The notes beneath the pieces are model-generated. The model saw only the letters and a program-made list of their open reading frames with translations, made no database searches and was not told the origin of the DNA. From positions 2,142,001 through 2,206,000 of the forward strand of contig NZ_CP115913.1 in the NCBI RefSeq assembly GCF_027938815.1: 64,000 nt of DNA, read 5' to 3'. The position numbers and the translations under genes are program-made. The DNA comes from Oceanirhabdus sp. W0125-5 (GTDB lineage Bacteria > Bacillota > Clostridia > Clostridiales > Clostridiaceae). How positions within the stretch are numbered: the stretch's first letter is position 1; each line of letters starts with the position of its first letter. Positions 54,293 through 64,000 of the stretch are shown here, piece after piece.

Positions 54293-55786
54293 TTATTGCT
54301 TTATTGATTCTTGAAGTTTTCTTGATAATTGAGATAACCTATCAGATTCATTTAAAAATTGTTTCATTAAACTAAGAATATCTTGAGAACTAGCACTGAT
54401 TTCTTGTGAAGAGGCTGAGTTTTGTTCTGCACTAGCAGATATGCTTTCCATATAATCAATGATAACTCTCTTTCCTTGTAGCATTTCGCTATTTTCCATT
54501 TCAATGATTTTTATGCTATTCAATAATTCATTAGAATTTTTTGAAATGTTATTAAATATTTTCTCAGTCTGATTAACAATATCAGATTGACTCATCATAT
54601 AATTAAAGGATATTTCCATTTTTTTAACTGCATTCTCTGTATTATCTTGAATCTCTGTTATGATTTTTTTGATTTCTTCTGTAGATTCTGAAGTTTGTTC
54701 TGCTAATTTTCTAATTTCATCAGCAACAACAGCGAATCCTTTTCCAGCTTCTCCTGCTCTTGCACTTTCAATTGATGCATTTAAAGCTAATAAATTAGTC
54801 TGATTGGCTATAGCAATTATAGTTTCAACTATATTTCCAATTAATTTTGAACTTTTATCAACTTTATCTATCATTTTATTCAAATCTTCCATAGATTCTC
54901 TTGATTCTATATTCTTTTTAGATAATTCTTTAGCAACATTTAAGCCCTTTTCATTAAATTTATTTGATTCATCAAATAAATTAGTGACATTTTCAATTGA
55001 TGATACAATTTTTTCTATACTATTTCCTAAAGCATTTGCTTTTTCTAAGCCATTTTCAGTAGTTAAGGCTTGTTCTGTTGCTGCTGAAGAAACTTCTTCT
55101 ATAGCTGTAACTACATCTTGTGTTGCATTGTTTGTATCTCTTGCAACAGCATCTATTTTTAAAGCGGATAATTCTTTAATTACTTCTTTCATACCGTTTA
55201 TTAATTTTTCATTGTTATCATTTTTCTTATTTACTTCTTCCATGTAATTAAAATTTTCTTCTATACTTTTACGATATTGAGCATTAATAATATATACGAT
55301 TGCGCTGCATAAGACAATCAGTACAAGTTTTAAAATTAAATCAAAAATTGTGAAGGCATTGTCTATGTTAATTATATAATATGATATTAACAAAATAGTG
55401 TTAGCACAGGGTATGTAATAAATTACTAATTTATTCATTACATTAACACATAAAATTAATGGGATTATAATGAAAATCCATTCTACTTGATCAGCTTTAT
55501 TTCCCAAAATTATAATCCAATTTAATAAAAGAAATTCTATTTGTAATATATGAGTGATCAAATTCTCTTTAATAGGTAGTTTTCTTATTAGGTAAGTTAA
55601 TGCAGTAAGCACTACTATAGTTATTATTAGAGATATAAGCTGAGCAACCTTATTACCCTCATAATGTGAAATCATCAATGAAATTATTGAAGTTCCAAAA
55701 ATTATAAATGTGAATACACTAATTATTCTTGCTAGATTATCATTATATTTTTTATTAATGTTTAAATAATAATTTGAATTGTTCAT
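54293..55786 (-). CDS. Methyl-accepting protein with N-terminal membrane sensor, 497 aa
   Basis: The N-terminal 170 residues hold about six closely spaced membrane helices and almost no outside loops, so it may sense membrane state or a small hydrophobic signal. The signalling domain includes [40 protein letters not shown]. There is no HAMP domain that I can see. The ATG at 55786 follows GGGGGCG; an upstream in-frame ATG lacks a site. It differs clearly from the two dCACHE receptors. Confidence 0.92.
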   Translation of the reverse strand: MNNSNYYLNINKKYNDNLARIISVFTFIIFGTSIISLMISHYEGNKVAQLISLIITIVVLTALTYLIRKLPIKENLITHILQIEFLLLNWIIILGNKADQVEWIFIIIPLILCVNVMNKLVIYYIPCANTILLISYYIINIDNAFTIFDLILKLVLIVLCSAIVYIINAQYRKSIEENFNYMEEVNKKNDNNEKLINGMKEVIKELSALKIDAVARDTNNATQDVVTAIEEVSSAATEQALTTENGLEKANALGNSIEKIVSSIENVTNLFDESNKFNEKGLNVAKELSKKNIESRESMEDLNKMIDKVDKSSKLIGNIVETIIAIANQTNLLALNASIESARAGEAGKGFAVVADEIRKLAEQTSESTEEIKKIITEIQDNTENAVKKMEISFNYMMSQSDIVNQTEKIFNNISKNSNELLNSIKIIEMENSEMLQGKRVIIDYMESISASAEQNSASSQEISASSQDILSLMKQFLNESDRLSQLSRKLQESIKQ

Positions 55787-55946
55787 CACGTCGCCCCCAG
55801 TAAAATATAATTTTAAATTACATCTGTACATTCGATAAGATTCGAATTTCCTTGTAATATATATATGTATATTATGACTAAAATTGATAAAAAAGTCAAA
55901 ATAATATTAATTTTGGTAATTATGTATGAGAGTTAAACATTAAATC

Positions 55947-55985
55947 AAAAGCCTAGTATTCACAATACAGTGAATACTAGGCTTT
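55947..55985. terminator. Terminator of the PHP gene
   Basis: AAAGCCTAGTATTCAC and GTGAATACTAGGCTTT are perfect arms around a 6-base loop. Confidence 0.88.
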
Positions 55986-55987
55986 GT

Positions 55988-56749
55988 TTAAATAATATAT
56001 GATTTTCCTATTAACACTCTATCAAATTCGCCTTCCCAGTTACCAGTAAGCTTATGATAGTATTCCTTATTTTTACCTTCCTTTATTAAGTTTCTTATAA
56101 TTTCTTCTCTTTCAGCAACATTTTTATTAAATTTATATACTCTCTCAGGACAATACCCGCATGTATATTTACCTGATTTAAGAATCTCAATTAATTCTTT
56201 TTCATTTTTAGGTGTAGATTCTAATTCATTATAATAAATACCAATATCTTTGGAGTTATGAGCATCAGAATTACTTATTAAATTACAATTCAACTTTTGG
56301 GCTAAATTAGAAATTAACTTGGTATCATCTTTACCTATGTTAGTAGAATGAATTTCTAGTGCATCTGGTATATAGTTTTCTATATCTATTTCTATATATT
56401 CTTTATATCTATAGGGGTGAGCCTTTGCAATATAGCCATTTCTTTCTCGTACAAACTTATATAGCTCAGGGTATGTCCATTCTCTCTCTTCAATCAATTT
56501 ATCATGAATTCCCAATATAAGGACATCTTCGCCATTATCTTTCATTCTAACTTCGATACCACCAAATATCTTAAAAGGTGAATATTTTTTATTTAACTCT
56601 TTTAAATGGTCTAAAGGTACAAGTTTATTATGATCAGTGAAAATAATAGCATCCAATCCAAATTCAATAGCCTTTTCTATATGTTCCTTTTCTGATGCAA
56701 TACTGCAAGATGAACGTTCTTTAGCATGAACATGCATGTCAATTTTCAT
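55988..56749 (-). CDS. PHP-domain phosphoesterase, 253 aa
   Basis: PHP proteins are metal-dependent phosphoesterases. The ligand motifs appear in order: DMHVHAKE (7-HxH), IFTDHNKL, IFGGIEVRM, KAHPYRYKE and LISNSDAHNSKD. It is short and without extra domains, so it may act on a small phosphorylated metabolite such as histidinol phosphate or a nucleotide. It stands alone and diverges from dcd across a 220-base AT-rich spacer that shows no other feature. Confidence 0.9.
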   Translation of the reverse strand: MKIDMHVHAKERSSCSIASEKEHIEKAIEFGLDAIIFTDHNKLVPLDHLKELNKKYSPFKIFGGIEVRMKDNGEDVLILGIHDKLIEEREWTYPELYKFVRERNGYIAKAHPYRYKEYIEIDIENYIPDALEIHSTNIGKDDTKLISNLAQKLNCNLISNSDAHNSKDIGIYYNELESTPKNEKELIEILKSGKYTCGYCPERVYKFNKNVAEREEIIRNLIKEGKNKEYYHKLTGNWEGEFDRVLIGKSYII

Positions 56750-56971
56750 AAGTACAATCTCCTTAATTTTAACTTTTGAAACAAATTATATGTAAATTAT
56801 AAACAATAATAGTTCGAATAAATATATTATACATTATTTACTATGATTTAAATATTATAATAATCAAAAATTACTTAAAGCATATCAAAAAAATAAACAC
56901 TGCAAATGATAGCATGGATTATAATGTTCATATCAAGAAAATCGATATATTAGAGAGACGGAGGCACTAAT

Positions 56972-57493
56972 ATGATTTTATCAGGAAAAGAAATTAAGAA
57001 CAGACAAGGAAAGGATATTATAATTGAACCCTTCAATGAAGAACAGCTTAACCCAAATAGTTATAATTTAAGGTTACATAATAAACTTTTAGTTTATGAA
57101 AATGATGTTTTGGATATGAAAAATGATAATAAAGTTAAGGAGATAACAATACCAGCAGAGGGGTTATTATTAGAACCAAATAAGCTTTATCTAGGGAGAA
57201 CTGTTGAGTACACTGAGACAGATAGGTTAGTTCCAATGTTAGAGGGGAGATCCTCTATAGGAAGATTAGGATTATTTGTTCATGTAACAGCAGGTTTTGG
57301 TGATGTAGGGTTTAAAGGATACTGGACACTAGAGATATTCTGTGTGCAGCCAATTAGAATTTATCCTGATGTAGAAATATGCCAAGTTTATTATCACAAT
57401 ATTGAAGGAGAATATGATAAATATACTAGTGGAAAATATCAAAATAATAAGGGAATTCAGCCAAGTATGTTATACAAAGATTTTTCGAAATAA
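56972..57493 (+). CDS. dcd: dCTP deaminase, 173 aa
   Basis: This enzyme turns dCTP to dUTP (or dUMP in bifunctional forms) for thymidylate synthesis. Family features are EQLNPNSYNLRLHNKL, then LEGRSSIGRLGLFVHVTAGFGDVGFKGYWTLEIF, with the catalytic Glu in WTLE and the Arg and Ser of GRSS at the active site. The length is normal. It starts after CGGAGG and is followed by its own terminator. Confidence 0.95.
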   Translation: MILSGKEIKNRQGKDIIIEPFNEEQLNPNSYNLRLHNKLLVYENDVLDMKNDNKVKEITIPAEGLLLEPNKLYLGRTVEYTETDRLVPMLEGRSSIGRLGLFVHVTAGFGDVGFKGYWTLEIFCVQPIRIYPDVEICQVYYHNIEGEYDKYTSGKYQNNKGIQPSMLYKDFSK

Positions 57494-57496
57494 CAT

Positions 57497-57535
57497 CAAA
57501 AGTCCAATAGCTAAGCTTATTGGATTTTTTATTTT
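57497..57535 (+). terminator. Terminator after dcd
   Basis: GTCCAATA, GCTAAGC loop and TATTGGA pair and run into TTTTTTATTTT. Confidence 0.85.
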
Positions 57536-57641
57536 GGAAAAATGTAATAAAAGCAGTGCACTTAAAGTATTAATTAAGAGTATTGTGTAAATAATATAAA
57601 GGTTTATATAATTTAAGATATTTGGCAAAAGGAGTATGAGA

Positions 57642-60600
57642 ATGAGTAAAATATCTAGTTTTAGTGTAAAAAAGCCTATAACTATAATAATGTCTATATT
57701 GATTGTTATTATTCTTGGATTTGTTTCATTAGCAAATCTTACTACAGATTTACTTCCAAGTATTAATCTACCATATGCTGTAGTTTCTACATCATATTTT
57801 GGAGCAAGTCCAGAAACTATAGAACAGATGATTACAAAACCCATAGAGAATTCTATGGCTACGGTAAGTAATATTAAAAATGTACAGTCCATTTCTCAAG
57901 AGAATATGTCTATGGTAATTCTTGAGTTTAATGAAGATACAAATATGGATTCAGCATTAGTTGAGATACGGGAAAAGCTTGATATGATTACTACGTATAT
58001 GCCTAGTGAAGTTGGAAATCCAATGATATTGAAAATAAATCCTGATATGATGCCAATTATGAATTTTTCTTTATCAGTTATGGATAAAGAAATTTCAGAG
58101 TTAACCTTTTGGTTTGAGAGTGTAATTGTTCCTCGTATTGAAAGGATTCCAGGGGTAGCCTCTGTAACATTAACAGGTACTGCCAAAAATGAAATACAAG
58201 TTAAGTTAAACAATGAGAAAATTGAATCATTAAATCAAAAAATTAGCCAATCTCTTCCTACAGGAGCTACTTCTCCAAAAATAAAAATTACAGAAGAAAT
58301 GATATCAGGGATACTTAAAGGTCAAAATTTCAGTATGCCTACAGGTTACATTAATCAAGAAGGGACAGATTATCTTGTACGAGTTGGAGATAAATTAAAG
58401 GACTTAGAAGAACTTAAGACACTTCCTATTATGTCAAATCCATTAATAACAATTACTCTACAGGATGTGGCTGATATTAATATGGTAGATATATCTGAAG
58501 AATCTTATTCAAAGGTAAATGGCATAGATGCAGTAATGATATCTATTCAAAAGCAAAACAATTATGCTACCACAGATGTTGCGGAACTAGTAGAAGAAGA
58601 ACTTGCTAAGATTAATGAGGAGTTTGAAAATGTTGAAACTGTTATGTTGATGAATCAAGCTGATTATATCAATGACTCAGTTAGATCAGTAACTAATAAT
58701 TTATTATATGGAGCTATACTTGCTGTAATAATATTATTCATCTTTTTAAGAGATTTAAAACCAACAATTATTATTGCCCTGGCAATACCTATAAGCGTTA
58801 TGTCGGCTTTCATAATGATTTATTTCTCGAAGATGACTTTAAATATTATCTCAATGGGAGGGCTTGCTCTTGGTATTGGTATGCTTGTAGATAATTCAAT
58901 TGTTGTTATTGAAAATATATATAGACTTAGAAATGAAGGGGTAAGTGCAAAAGAAGCTGCTATTAAAGGGGCACACCAAGTTGCTGGGGCTATTACTGCT
59001 TCAACATTGACAACTGTTTCAGTATTTGCACCAGTTATATTTATGAAGGGTATAACAGCAGAGATTTTTAAAGAAATGGCATTAACAATTTCCTTCTCAC
59101 TTATTGCAAGTTTGATTATTGCATTAACCCTAGTACCTATGATGGCTTCAAAAATCATGAAGAACTCACAAATTAATAAACAACATAGAGTACTAGATGG
59201 GATTAAGAAAGTATATACAAGGATGCTTAAGTTTTCTCTTAAGCATAAAATAACAGTGATTTTATTAGCTTTAGTGCTATTCATAGGAAGTATTTATGGG
59301 TCATTAAAGATTGGAGCCGAGTTCTTCCCCGAGTCTGATCAAGGACAGATAATGATAGATGTTACAATGCCTGTTGGATCAGAGTTTGAAGATGCAGCAC
59401 AAATGCTTGATAAGCTAAGTGAGATAATAGGTGGAATTGAAGATGTTGATACAGTAGGTGCATCTCTTGGTGGAGATATGATGTTTGCTATGATGCGTGG
59501 AAGTGACTCAGCAAGTATGAATGTACTTTTAGCAAAAGACAGAAGTAGAACAACTAAAGAAATTGCACAGGAAATAAGAGAAGCTACTGCTAATCTTGAA
59601 TGTGAAGTTAGTGTTTCTGAAGCGGGTATGAATATGGGAGGTATGGGCGGCTCTGGTATATCAATTATGGTTAAAGGATACGATGTTAAGAAATTAGAGA
59701 ATATTGCAAAAGATATTGCTGGGCTTGTTGAATCTACAGAAGGAACAACAGAAATAAATAATGGTATTTCAAAGACCTCTCCTGAATTAAAAATAACTGT
59801 AGATAGAGAAAAGAGTATAGAAAAGGGATTAACTAATGCTCAAGTTTTTATGGCAGTTAAGGATGCTATAAGTGAAGATAATAAAATATCTAAACTTGCC
59901 TTAAATGGTCAGGAGTATGATATTAGTGTCTATGATGATATCTCTAGTAAAGAGGAAATGGACATTGAAGGAATTAAGAACTTAACAATTGAACCACCTA
60001 TGGGTACGAAAGTGAAGGTGTCAGATGTAGCAACGGTAGGTATAGAAAAAGGATATGCATCTATTAGAAGACATGGGCAGACAAGGTATATTACTGTAAC
60101 TGCTAAAATTAAAGATGGTTATAATGTAGGTTTAGTAGGAAATGATATTGAAGAGAAAATTAATGACTATGATGTTGAAGAAGGTTTTACTGTAGAATTA
60201 CAAGGGGAACAAGAGGAAATTAGAAAATCATTTACAATGTTACTATATGCATTGTTATTAGCTATTGTTTTAATTTATATGGTAATGGCATCTCAATTTC
60301 AATCATTACTATATCCATTTATAGTTATGTTTAGCATACCTTTAGCCTTTACAGGTGGTTTCTTAGGATTATTTATTACTAATACACCAGTAAGTGTTGT
60401 TGCTTTAATAGGTCTCATTATACTTGCAGGGATTGTTGTTAATAATGGGATTGTAATTGTGGATTATATAAATCAACTAAAAGAAGAAGGAAAATCCACG
60501 TATGATGCTGTTATAGAAGCAGGTAATACAAGGTTTAGACCAATCATTATGACAGCTTTAACTACTATTATTGCTTTATCAACCATGGCATTAGGTGTGG

Positions 60601-60734
60601 GAGAAAATGCAGAAATGATGCAGCCTATGGCAATTACAGCTATTGGTGGATTAATATACGCCACCTTACTTACATTAATAATTATTCCAGTAATATATAC
60701 TGCATTAGATAGATTGAGGAAGAAAAGAGTGTAA
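57642..60734 (+). CDS. RND-family efflux permease (AcrB/SwrC-like), 1030 aa
   Basis: The protein has 12 membrane segments in two halves, each with a large extracellular pore domain. Motifs are FSVKKPITIIMSILIVIILG at TM1, GMLVDNSIVVIENIYR with the proton-relay acids in TM4, and VVNNGIVIVDYINQ in TM10. HAE-1-type Gram-positive members include SwrC, which exports surfactin and fatty acids. There is no adjacent membrane-fusion or outer-membrane gene. I chose the second ATG at 57642, 7 bases after AGGAG. Confidence 0.95.
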   Translation: MSKISSFSVKKPITIIMSILIVIILGFVSLANLTTDLLPSINLPYAVVSTSYFGASPETIEQMITKPIENSMATVSNIKNVQSISQENMSMVILEFNEDTNMDSALVEIREKLDMITTYMPSEVGNPMILKINPDMMPIMNFSLSVMDKEISELTFWFESVIVPRIERIPGVASVTLTGTAKNEIQVKLNNEKIESLNQKISQSLPTGATSPKIKITEEMISGILKGQNFSMPTGYINQEGTDYLVRVGDKLKDLEELKTLPIMSNPLITITLQDVADINMVDISEESYSKVNGIDAVMISIQKQNNYATTDVAELVEEELAKINEEFENVETVMLMNQADYINDSVRSVTNNLLYGAILAVIILFIFLRDLKPTIIIALAIPISVMSAFIMIYFSKMTLNIISMGGLALGIGMLVDNSIVVIENIYRLRNEGVSAKEAAIKGAHQVAGAITASTLTTVSVFAPVIFMKGITAEIFKEMALTISFSLIASLIIALTLVPMMASKIMKNSQINKQHRVLDGIKKVYTRMLKFSLKHKITVILLALVLFIGSIYGSLKIGAEFFPESDQGQIMIDVTMPVGSEFEDAAQMLDKLSEIIGGIEDVDTVGASLGGDMMFAMMRGSDSASMNVLLAKDRSRTTKEIAQEIREATANLECEVSVSEAGMNMGGMGGSGISIMVKGYDVKKLENIAKDIAGLVESTEGTTEINNGISKTSPELKITVDREKSIEKGLTNAQVFMAVKDAISEDNKISKLALNGQEYDISVYDDISSKEEMDIEGIKNLTIEPPMGTKVKVSDVATVGIEKGYASIRRHGQTRYITVTAKIKDGYNVGLVGNDIEEKINDYDVEEGFTVELQGEQEEIRKSFTMLLYALLLAIVLIYMVMASQFQSLLYPFIVMFSIPLAFTGGFLGLFITNTPVSVVALIGLIILAGIVVNNGIVIVDYINQLKEEGKSTYDAVIEAGNTRFRPIIMTALTTIIALSTMALGVGENAEMMQPMAITAIGGLIYATLLTLIIIPVIYTALDRLRKKRV

Positions 60735-60740
60735 TAAATA

Positions 60741-60776
60741 CAAAAGCAGGTCATTAGGTTGATCTGCTTTTATTTT
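60741..60776 (+). terminator. Terminator after the RND gene
   Basis: AAAAGCAG and CTGCTTTT pair; TATTTT follows. Confidence 0.78.
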
Positions 60777-60865
60777 GTAAAATAATTATAGATTGTCTCT
60801 AGGAATATTATAAACTTTTTAGTTAATAATAAAAGATGGTTGATATTAGCAAAGGAGAGAAGTAA

Positions 60866-61786
60866 ATGAAAATTGGAATACCTAAAGGGTTGCTCTATTA
60901 TAAATATCATCCTTTTATGGAGACGTTTTTTTTAGAGTTAGGAGCAGAAATTGTTGTATCAGAGGATACTAATAAAGCTATATTAAATGAAGGGGTAAAA
61001 TGTTGTGTAGATGAGGCTTGTTTGCCTATAAAAGTTTTTCATGGTCATGTAGCATCAATCAAAGATAAATGCGATATTCTCTTAATTCCAAGAATAATGA
61101 GAATAAGAGAGAAAGAATTCATATGTCCAAAGTTTTGTGGACTTCCAGAAATGGTTGTTAATTCAATAACAGATATGCCAGAAATTATCGGGGTACCAAT
61201 GTATGCAGATAGTGATAAGAATTTAAGAAAGTGGGCATTGCAAGCAGGGAGAAGAGTAACGCCAAATGTTTTAAAAATAAAAAAAGCATTTAGTAAGGCT
61301 TTAATGGCTCAAAATGACCTAGAGGTTGGAATAAATGATGATGGTTACAAAAAGAGCGTATTATTAATAGGTCATCCATATTCTATATATGATAAATATA
61401 TAAATATGAATCTTGTTAAAAAATTAAATAAATTAGGTGTTGGGGTAATAACAGAAGAGCATATTGAAGACGAGCATAAAGATATTGAGGTAAATAAGCT
61501 ATATAAGAAACCATTCTGGTCATTTGTAAGAGATTCATATGGCACAGCACTTCACTTAAGTAAAAATGAAGAGATTGATGGAATCATCTATTTGTCATCC
61601 TTCGCTTGTGGAATAGATTCTGTGATTATTGAACTTATACAACATAATAACTTGGATATTCCAATGCTTATATTAAAAACTGATGAGCATAGTGGTGAAG
61701 CTGGATTTGATACAAGAATAGAGGCTTTTGTTGATATGATGGAAAGGAGAAATAGAATTGAAGGTAACATTTCCACACATGGGTAA
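60866..61786 (+). CDS. Acyl-CoA dehydratase activase-associated protein (DUF2229), 306 aa
   Basis: The N-terminus MKIGIPKGLLYYKYHPFMETFFLELGAEIV and the cysteine sites GVKCCVDEACLPIKVFHGH and FICPKFCGLPEM are those of DUF2229. This domain is usually the third part of large activase fusions of the BcrAD/HgdC type. Cysteines could ligate an iron-sulfur cluster. It is the first of three overlapping genes; its last 29 bases overlap the next. Confidence 0.87.
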   Translation: MKIGIPKGLLYYKYHPFMETFFLELGAEIVVSEDTNKAILNEGVKCCVDEACLPIKVFHGHVASIKDKCDILLIPRIMRIREKEFICPKFCGLPEMVVNSITDMPEIIGVPMYADSDKNLRKWALQAGRRVTPNVLKIKKAFSKALMAQNDLEVGINDDGYKKSVLLIGHPYSIYDKYINMNLVKKLNKLGVGVITEEHIEDEHKDIEVNKLYKKPFWSFVRDSYGTALHLSKNEEIDGIIYLSSFACGIDSVIIELIQHNNLDIPMLILKTDEHSGEAGFDTRIEAFVDMMERRNRIEGNISTHG

Positions 61787-62858
61787 TATATATATTGCAG
61801 CTAAAGCTGTATTCGATACTTTAGGAGTTGAATATGTAATTCCTGAACTGAATAATAGAAAAGCGCTTGATGTTGGGGTGAAACATTCCCCGGAGGAAAT
61901 ATGTTTGCCCTTTAAAATAATGATAGGGAATTATATTGAGAGTATTGAAAGGGGCGCAGATACTGTAATTATTGTTGGAAGTTGTGGGCCTTGTAGGTTT
62001 GGAGAATATGGGGAACTGCAGATGAATCTAATTAAGAGATTAGGTTATGATGTTGATTTTGTTATGTTAGATGCTCCTAAAGATGTTGGTGTTAAGGAGT
62101 TTTTAGATAGAATAAGTAAAATAACCTCACATAGCAAAAAAAGTAAGATTGAAAAGATGAGAGCTATTAAAAATGGTCTTACAGTTATAAATCTTTGCGA
62201 CGGTATTGATGCTAAAGCTCATGAGTTAGTAGGGTATGAAATTAATAGAGGAGAATGTAAAAGGCTCCTAAAAGAATACAAGGATAAGGCATTACACAGT
62301 AATGGTGTTGATGAATTAATTAGCATATTAAGAGAATATAAGAAGAAGATAAACAATGTAAAAATTGATAAAAATAAAGAACCAATTAAGGTTGGGATTA
62401 TTGGTGAAATATATACTGTAATAGAACCTTTTTCAAATCTTTATATAGAAGATAGATTAATGGATTTTGGAGTTTGTACTAAAAGAGCTTTAACACCAAG
62501 CTGGTGGGTTAAAGACTTGCTTACTAAGAGTTTTAAGTTGAATTCATTAGATATTAGAAGAGCATCCCTTAAGTATTTGCCCTATTACATTGGGGGGCAT
62601 GCTAGAGAATGTATAGGAGAGACTGTTCTAGGACAAAAAAGCGGACTTGATGGAGCAATACAGTTATTTCCTATGGGGTGTATGCCTGAGATAGTTAGTA
62701 AAGCAATACTTCCAACAATCTCTAAAGATAAGGATTTTCCAATTCTTACACTAGTAATTGATGAGATGACAGGAGAAGCAGGATATATTACAAGAATTGA
62801 AGCATTTTTAGATATGCTTGAGAGGAGGAAGAAAGCGGATGTATTATATGGGAGTTGA
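61758..62858 (+). CDS. 2-hydroxyacyl-CoA dehydratase-like protein (HgdB/CoA activase partner), 366 aa
   Basis: The sequence starts MKVTFPHMGNIYIAAKAVF, the pattern of the C-terminal module in large activase fusions. Possible cluster cysteines are SPEEICLPF, IIVGSCGPCRFGEYGELQ, GHARECIGET and FPMGCMPEI. It starts with TTG behind GGAAAGGAG, inside the end of the previous gene. Relatives carry [4Fe-4S] clusters and take part in radical dehydration of acyl-CoA, but no hgdA/hgdB dehydratase pair is in the window. Confidence 0.87.
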   Translation: MKVTFPHMGNIYIAAKAVFDTLGVEYVIPELNNRKALDVGVKHSPEEICLPFKIMIGNYIESIERGADTVIIVGSCGPCRFGEYGELQMNLIKRLGYDVDFVMLDAPKDVGVKEFLDRISKITSHSKKSKIEKMRAIKNGLTVINLCDGIDAKAHELVGYEINRGECKRLLKEYKDKALHSNGVDELISILREYKKKINNVKIDKNKEPIKVGIIGEIYTVIEPFSNLYIEDRLMDFGVCTKRALTPSWWVKDLLTKSFKLNSLDIRRASLKYLPYYIGGHARECIGETVLGQKSGLDGAIQLFPMGCMPEIVSKAILPTISKDKDFPILTLVIDEMTGEAGYITRIEAFLDMLERRKKADVLYGS

Positions 62859-63810
62859 TGTAGGCTCGGTTAGTACAGATGTAGTATTAATAGATGAAAA
62901 CAATACTGTTATTGAACAAATTTATATTAGAACAAAAGGGAGTCCAATAAATGCTGTTCAAAATGCTTTTAAAACTTTAAAGGAAAAATATAGTGATAAA
63001 CAAATTCAAGCGGCTGGAACAACTGGCAGTGGAAGGCATATCGCTTCATACTTGATTGGAGCAGATATAGTTAAAAATGAAATTACAACTCATTCAGTGG
63101 CTGCATTAGAAATTGATAAAGATGTTAGTACAATTATAGAGATTGGTGGGCAAGACTCTAAAATAATTATTTTAAATAGAGGAATAGTGTCCGATTTTGC
63201 AATGAACACAGTATGTGCAGCAGGAACAGGGTCATTTTTAGACAGACAGGCAGAAAGACTTGGAATACCAATTGAAGAGTTTGGAGATTATGCGGTTCAG
63301 TCAAATAATTCAGTGAGAATAGCTGGAAGATGTGCTGTTTTTGCTGAATCAGATATGATTCATAAGCAGCAACTTGGGTATGATAAATCAGATATAATTA
63401 AAGGATTATGCGATGCTCTTGTAAGAAATTATTTGAGTAATGTAGGTAAAGGGAAAAACATACAATCTAAAATATTCTTCCAAGGAGGAGTTGCTACTAA
63501 CAAAGGAATGGTAGCTGCATTTGAAGAAGCATTAGGATGTAAAGTGTTTGTTCCAAAGTACCATAAGGTAATGGGAGCATTAGGGTCAGCAATTCTAGCT
63601 AAAGAGAAAGTAAAAGAGAGAAAGTACACAAACTTTAAAGGCTTTAATGTAGCTGATATGGAGATTAAAACAAAATCCTTCGAGTGTAAAGGATGCTCTA
63701 ATGGATGTGAGGTTGTAATGATTAATGATGAGAATGCAACTTTAGGCTGTTTTGGAGATAGATGTGGAAAATGGAGCAGCAGTTATGTAGAAAAGATAAT
63801 CAATAGTTAA
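62839..63810 (+). CDS. BadF/BcrC/HgdC-type activase ATPase, 323 aa
   Basis: This actin-fold ATPase drives one electron into a dehydratase or reductase. Nucleotide motifs are MGVDVGSVSTD, GTTGSGR and EIGGQDSK. The cluster helix reads NTVCAAGTGSFLDRQAERLGI, and GRCAVFAESDM gives the second cluster cysteine. A Cys-rich C-terminal tail (CKGCSNGCEVV, LGCFGDRCGKW) is an addition not found in HgdC. The ATG at 62839 lies 11 bases after GAGGAGG and overlaps the previous gene by 20 bases; a GGG-led ATG at 62848 is possible. Confidence 0.93.
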   Translation: MYYMGVDVGSVSTDVVLIDENNTVIEQIYIRTKGSPINAVQNAFKTLKEKYSDKQIQAAGTTGSGRHIASYLIGADIVKNEITTHSVAALEIDKDVSTIIEIGGQDSKIIILNRGIVSDFAMNTVCAAGTGSFLDRQAERLGIPIEEFGDYAVQSNNSVRIAGRCAVFAESDMIHKQQLGYDKSDIIKGLCDALVRNYLSNVGKGKNIQSKIFFQGGVATNKGMVAAFEEALGCKVFVPKYHKVMGALGSAILAKEKVKERKYTNFKGFNVADMEIKTKSFECKGCSNGCEVVMINDENATLGCFGDRCGKWSSSYVEKIINS

Positions 63811-63831
63811 TTATATGGTTAATCATTATAT

Positions 63832-63866
63832 CAAGTCATAAACAATATTTTGTTTATGGCTTGTTT
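63832..63866 (+). terminator. Terminator after the activase operon
   Basis: CAAGTCATAAACA and TGTTTATGGCTTG pair (one G-T pair) and are followed by TTTTG. Confidence 0.82.
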
Positions 63867-63951
63867 TGTTAAAAAGAATTTTATGTGTTAATATATAACA
63901 ATAAAACCAATATGTACAATAAAAGTAATGGGATATATAGGAGGGACAAGT

Positions 63952-64000
63952 ATGAGTAATAAAAGCTTAATTAGAAAAATACCAATTGAAGACTTTTTGA
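63952..64000 (+). CDS. Start of a gene running off the window
   Basis: AGGAGGG lies before the ATG; the frame reads MSNKSLIRKIPIEDFL and runs off the edge. Too little is present to identify it. Confidence 0.6.
   Translation, partial: MSNKSLIRKIPIEDFL

Noticed and set aside
54804..55247. 147-residue frame antisense to the third methyl-accepting gene
   Set aside because: It mirrors the heptad pattern of the signalling domain; the opposite frame carries clear family motifs.
58820..59284. 154-residue frame antisense to the RND gene
   Set aside because: It is the complement of membrane helices of the RND protein; no ribosome binding site or family signal.

Overview
The window is AT-rich DNA from a spore-forming, motile, anaerobic-type Firmicute, most likely a Clostridium or close relative. 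The signs are small acid-soluble spore proteins, the PrkA/YhbH/SpoVR sporulation set, a T-box leader, strong AGGAGG ribosome binding sites, TTG/GTG starts, 2-hydroxyacyl-CoA dehydratase-type activases and a probable selenoprotein. No rRNA, tRNA, CRISPR array or prophage is visible. The taxonomic call is an inference from gene content.

Layout. 1-2110: the start of valS (minus strand) with a complete T-box leader and a consensus promoter. 2236-5067: a small secreted peptide, an orphan gene, and a rhodanese gene broken by a 1.77 kb DDE insertion sequence with a 7-bp target duplication. 5159-9273: a GH18 glycosidase with duplicated carbohydrate-binding modules, a class I isoprenoid-synthase-like protein and a HutD/Ves protein. 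9335-11782: a receiver-PAS-GGDEF-EAL protein and a spore protein gene. 12104-14978: a MATE exporter and an IS3-type element using -1 frameshifting. 15090-20516: a VTC / DUF4956 / CotH-kinase operon followed by an OmpR-type two-component system. 20700-22616: a decayed third spore protein gene, a cyclophilin and a metallophosphoesterase.

22811-31067 is a sugar-use locus: lipoprotein binding protein, two permeases, a six-hairpin glycosidase, a YesL-type protein, a convergent AraC regulator and a GH4 alpha-glycosidase. 31248-36589 holds an AEC transporter, a glutaredoxin with in-frame UGA in a UxxC active site, an MFS carrier lacking a normal start codon, a CGGC-domain protein, an IclR regulator and a flippase. 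36603-39180 is a REP-associated tyrosine transposase flanked by copies of a GGGGACGGTTAATAAA repeat. 39182-43802 is the prkA-yhbH-spoVR operon. 44051-48412 carries two tandem paralogous chemoreceptors.

48786-57493 holds a 2TM protein, an AraC regulator, a secreted metallo-beta-lactamase/alpha-beta hydrolase fusion, a second intact spore protein gene, an ABC exporter, a third methyl-accepting protein, a PHP phosphoesterase and dCTP deaminase. 57642-63810 carries an RND exporter and three overlapping genes of the 2-hydroxyacyl-CoA dehydratase activase family. A new gene starts at 63952.

The best leads are the selenoprotein glutaredoxin with a fitting SECIS hairpin, the isoprenoid-synthase/HutD/GH18 cluster, the VTC-DUF4956-CotH-TCS module, the RAYT with its repeats, the hydrolase fusion, and the spore protein family with its shared promoter blocks and pseudogene.
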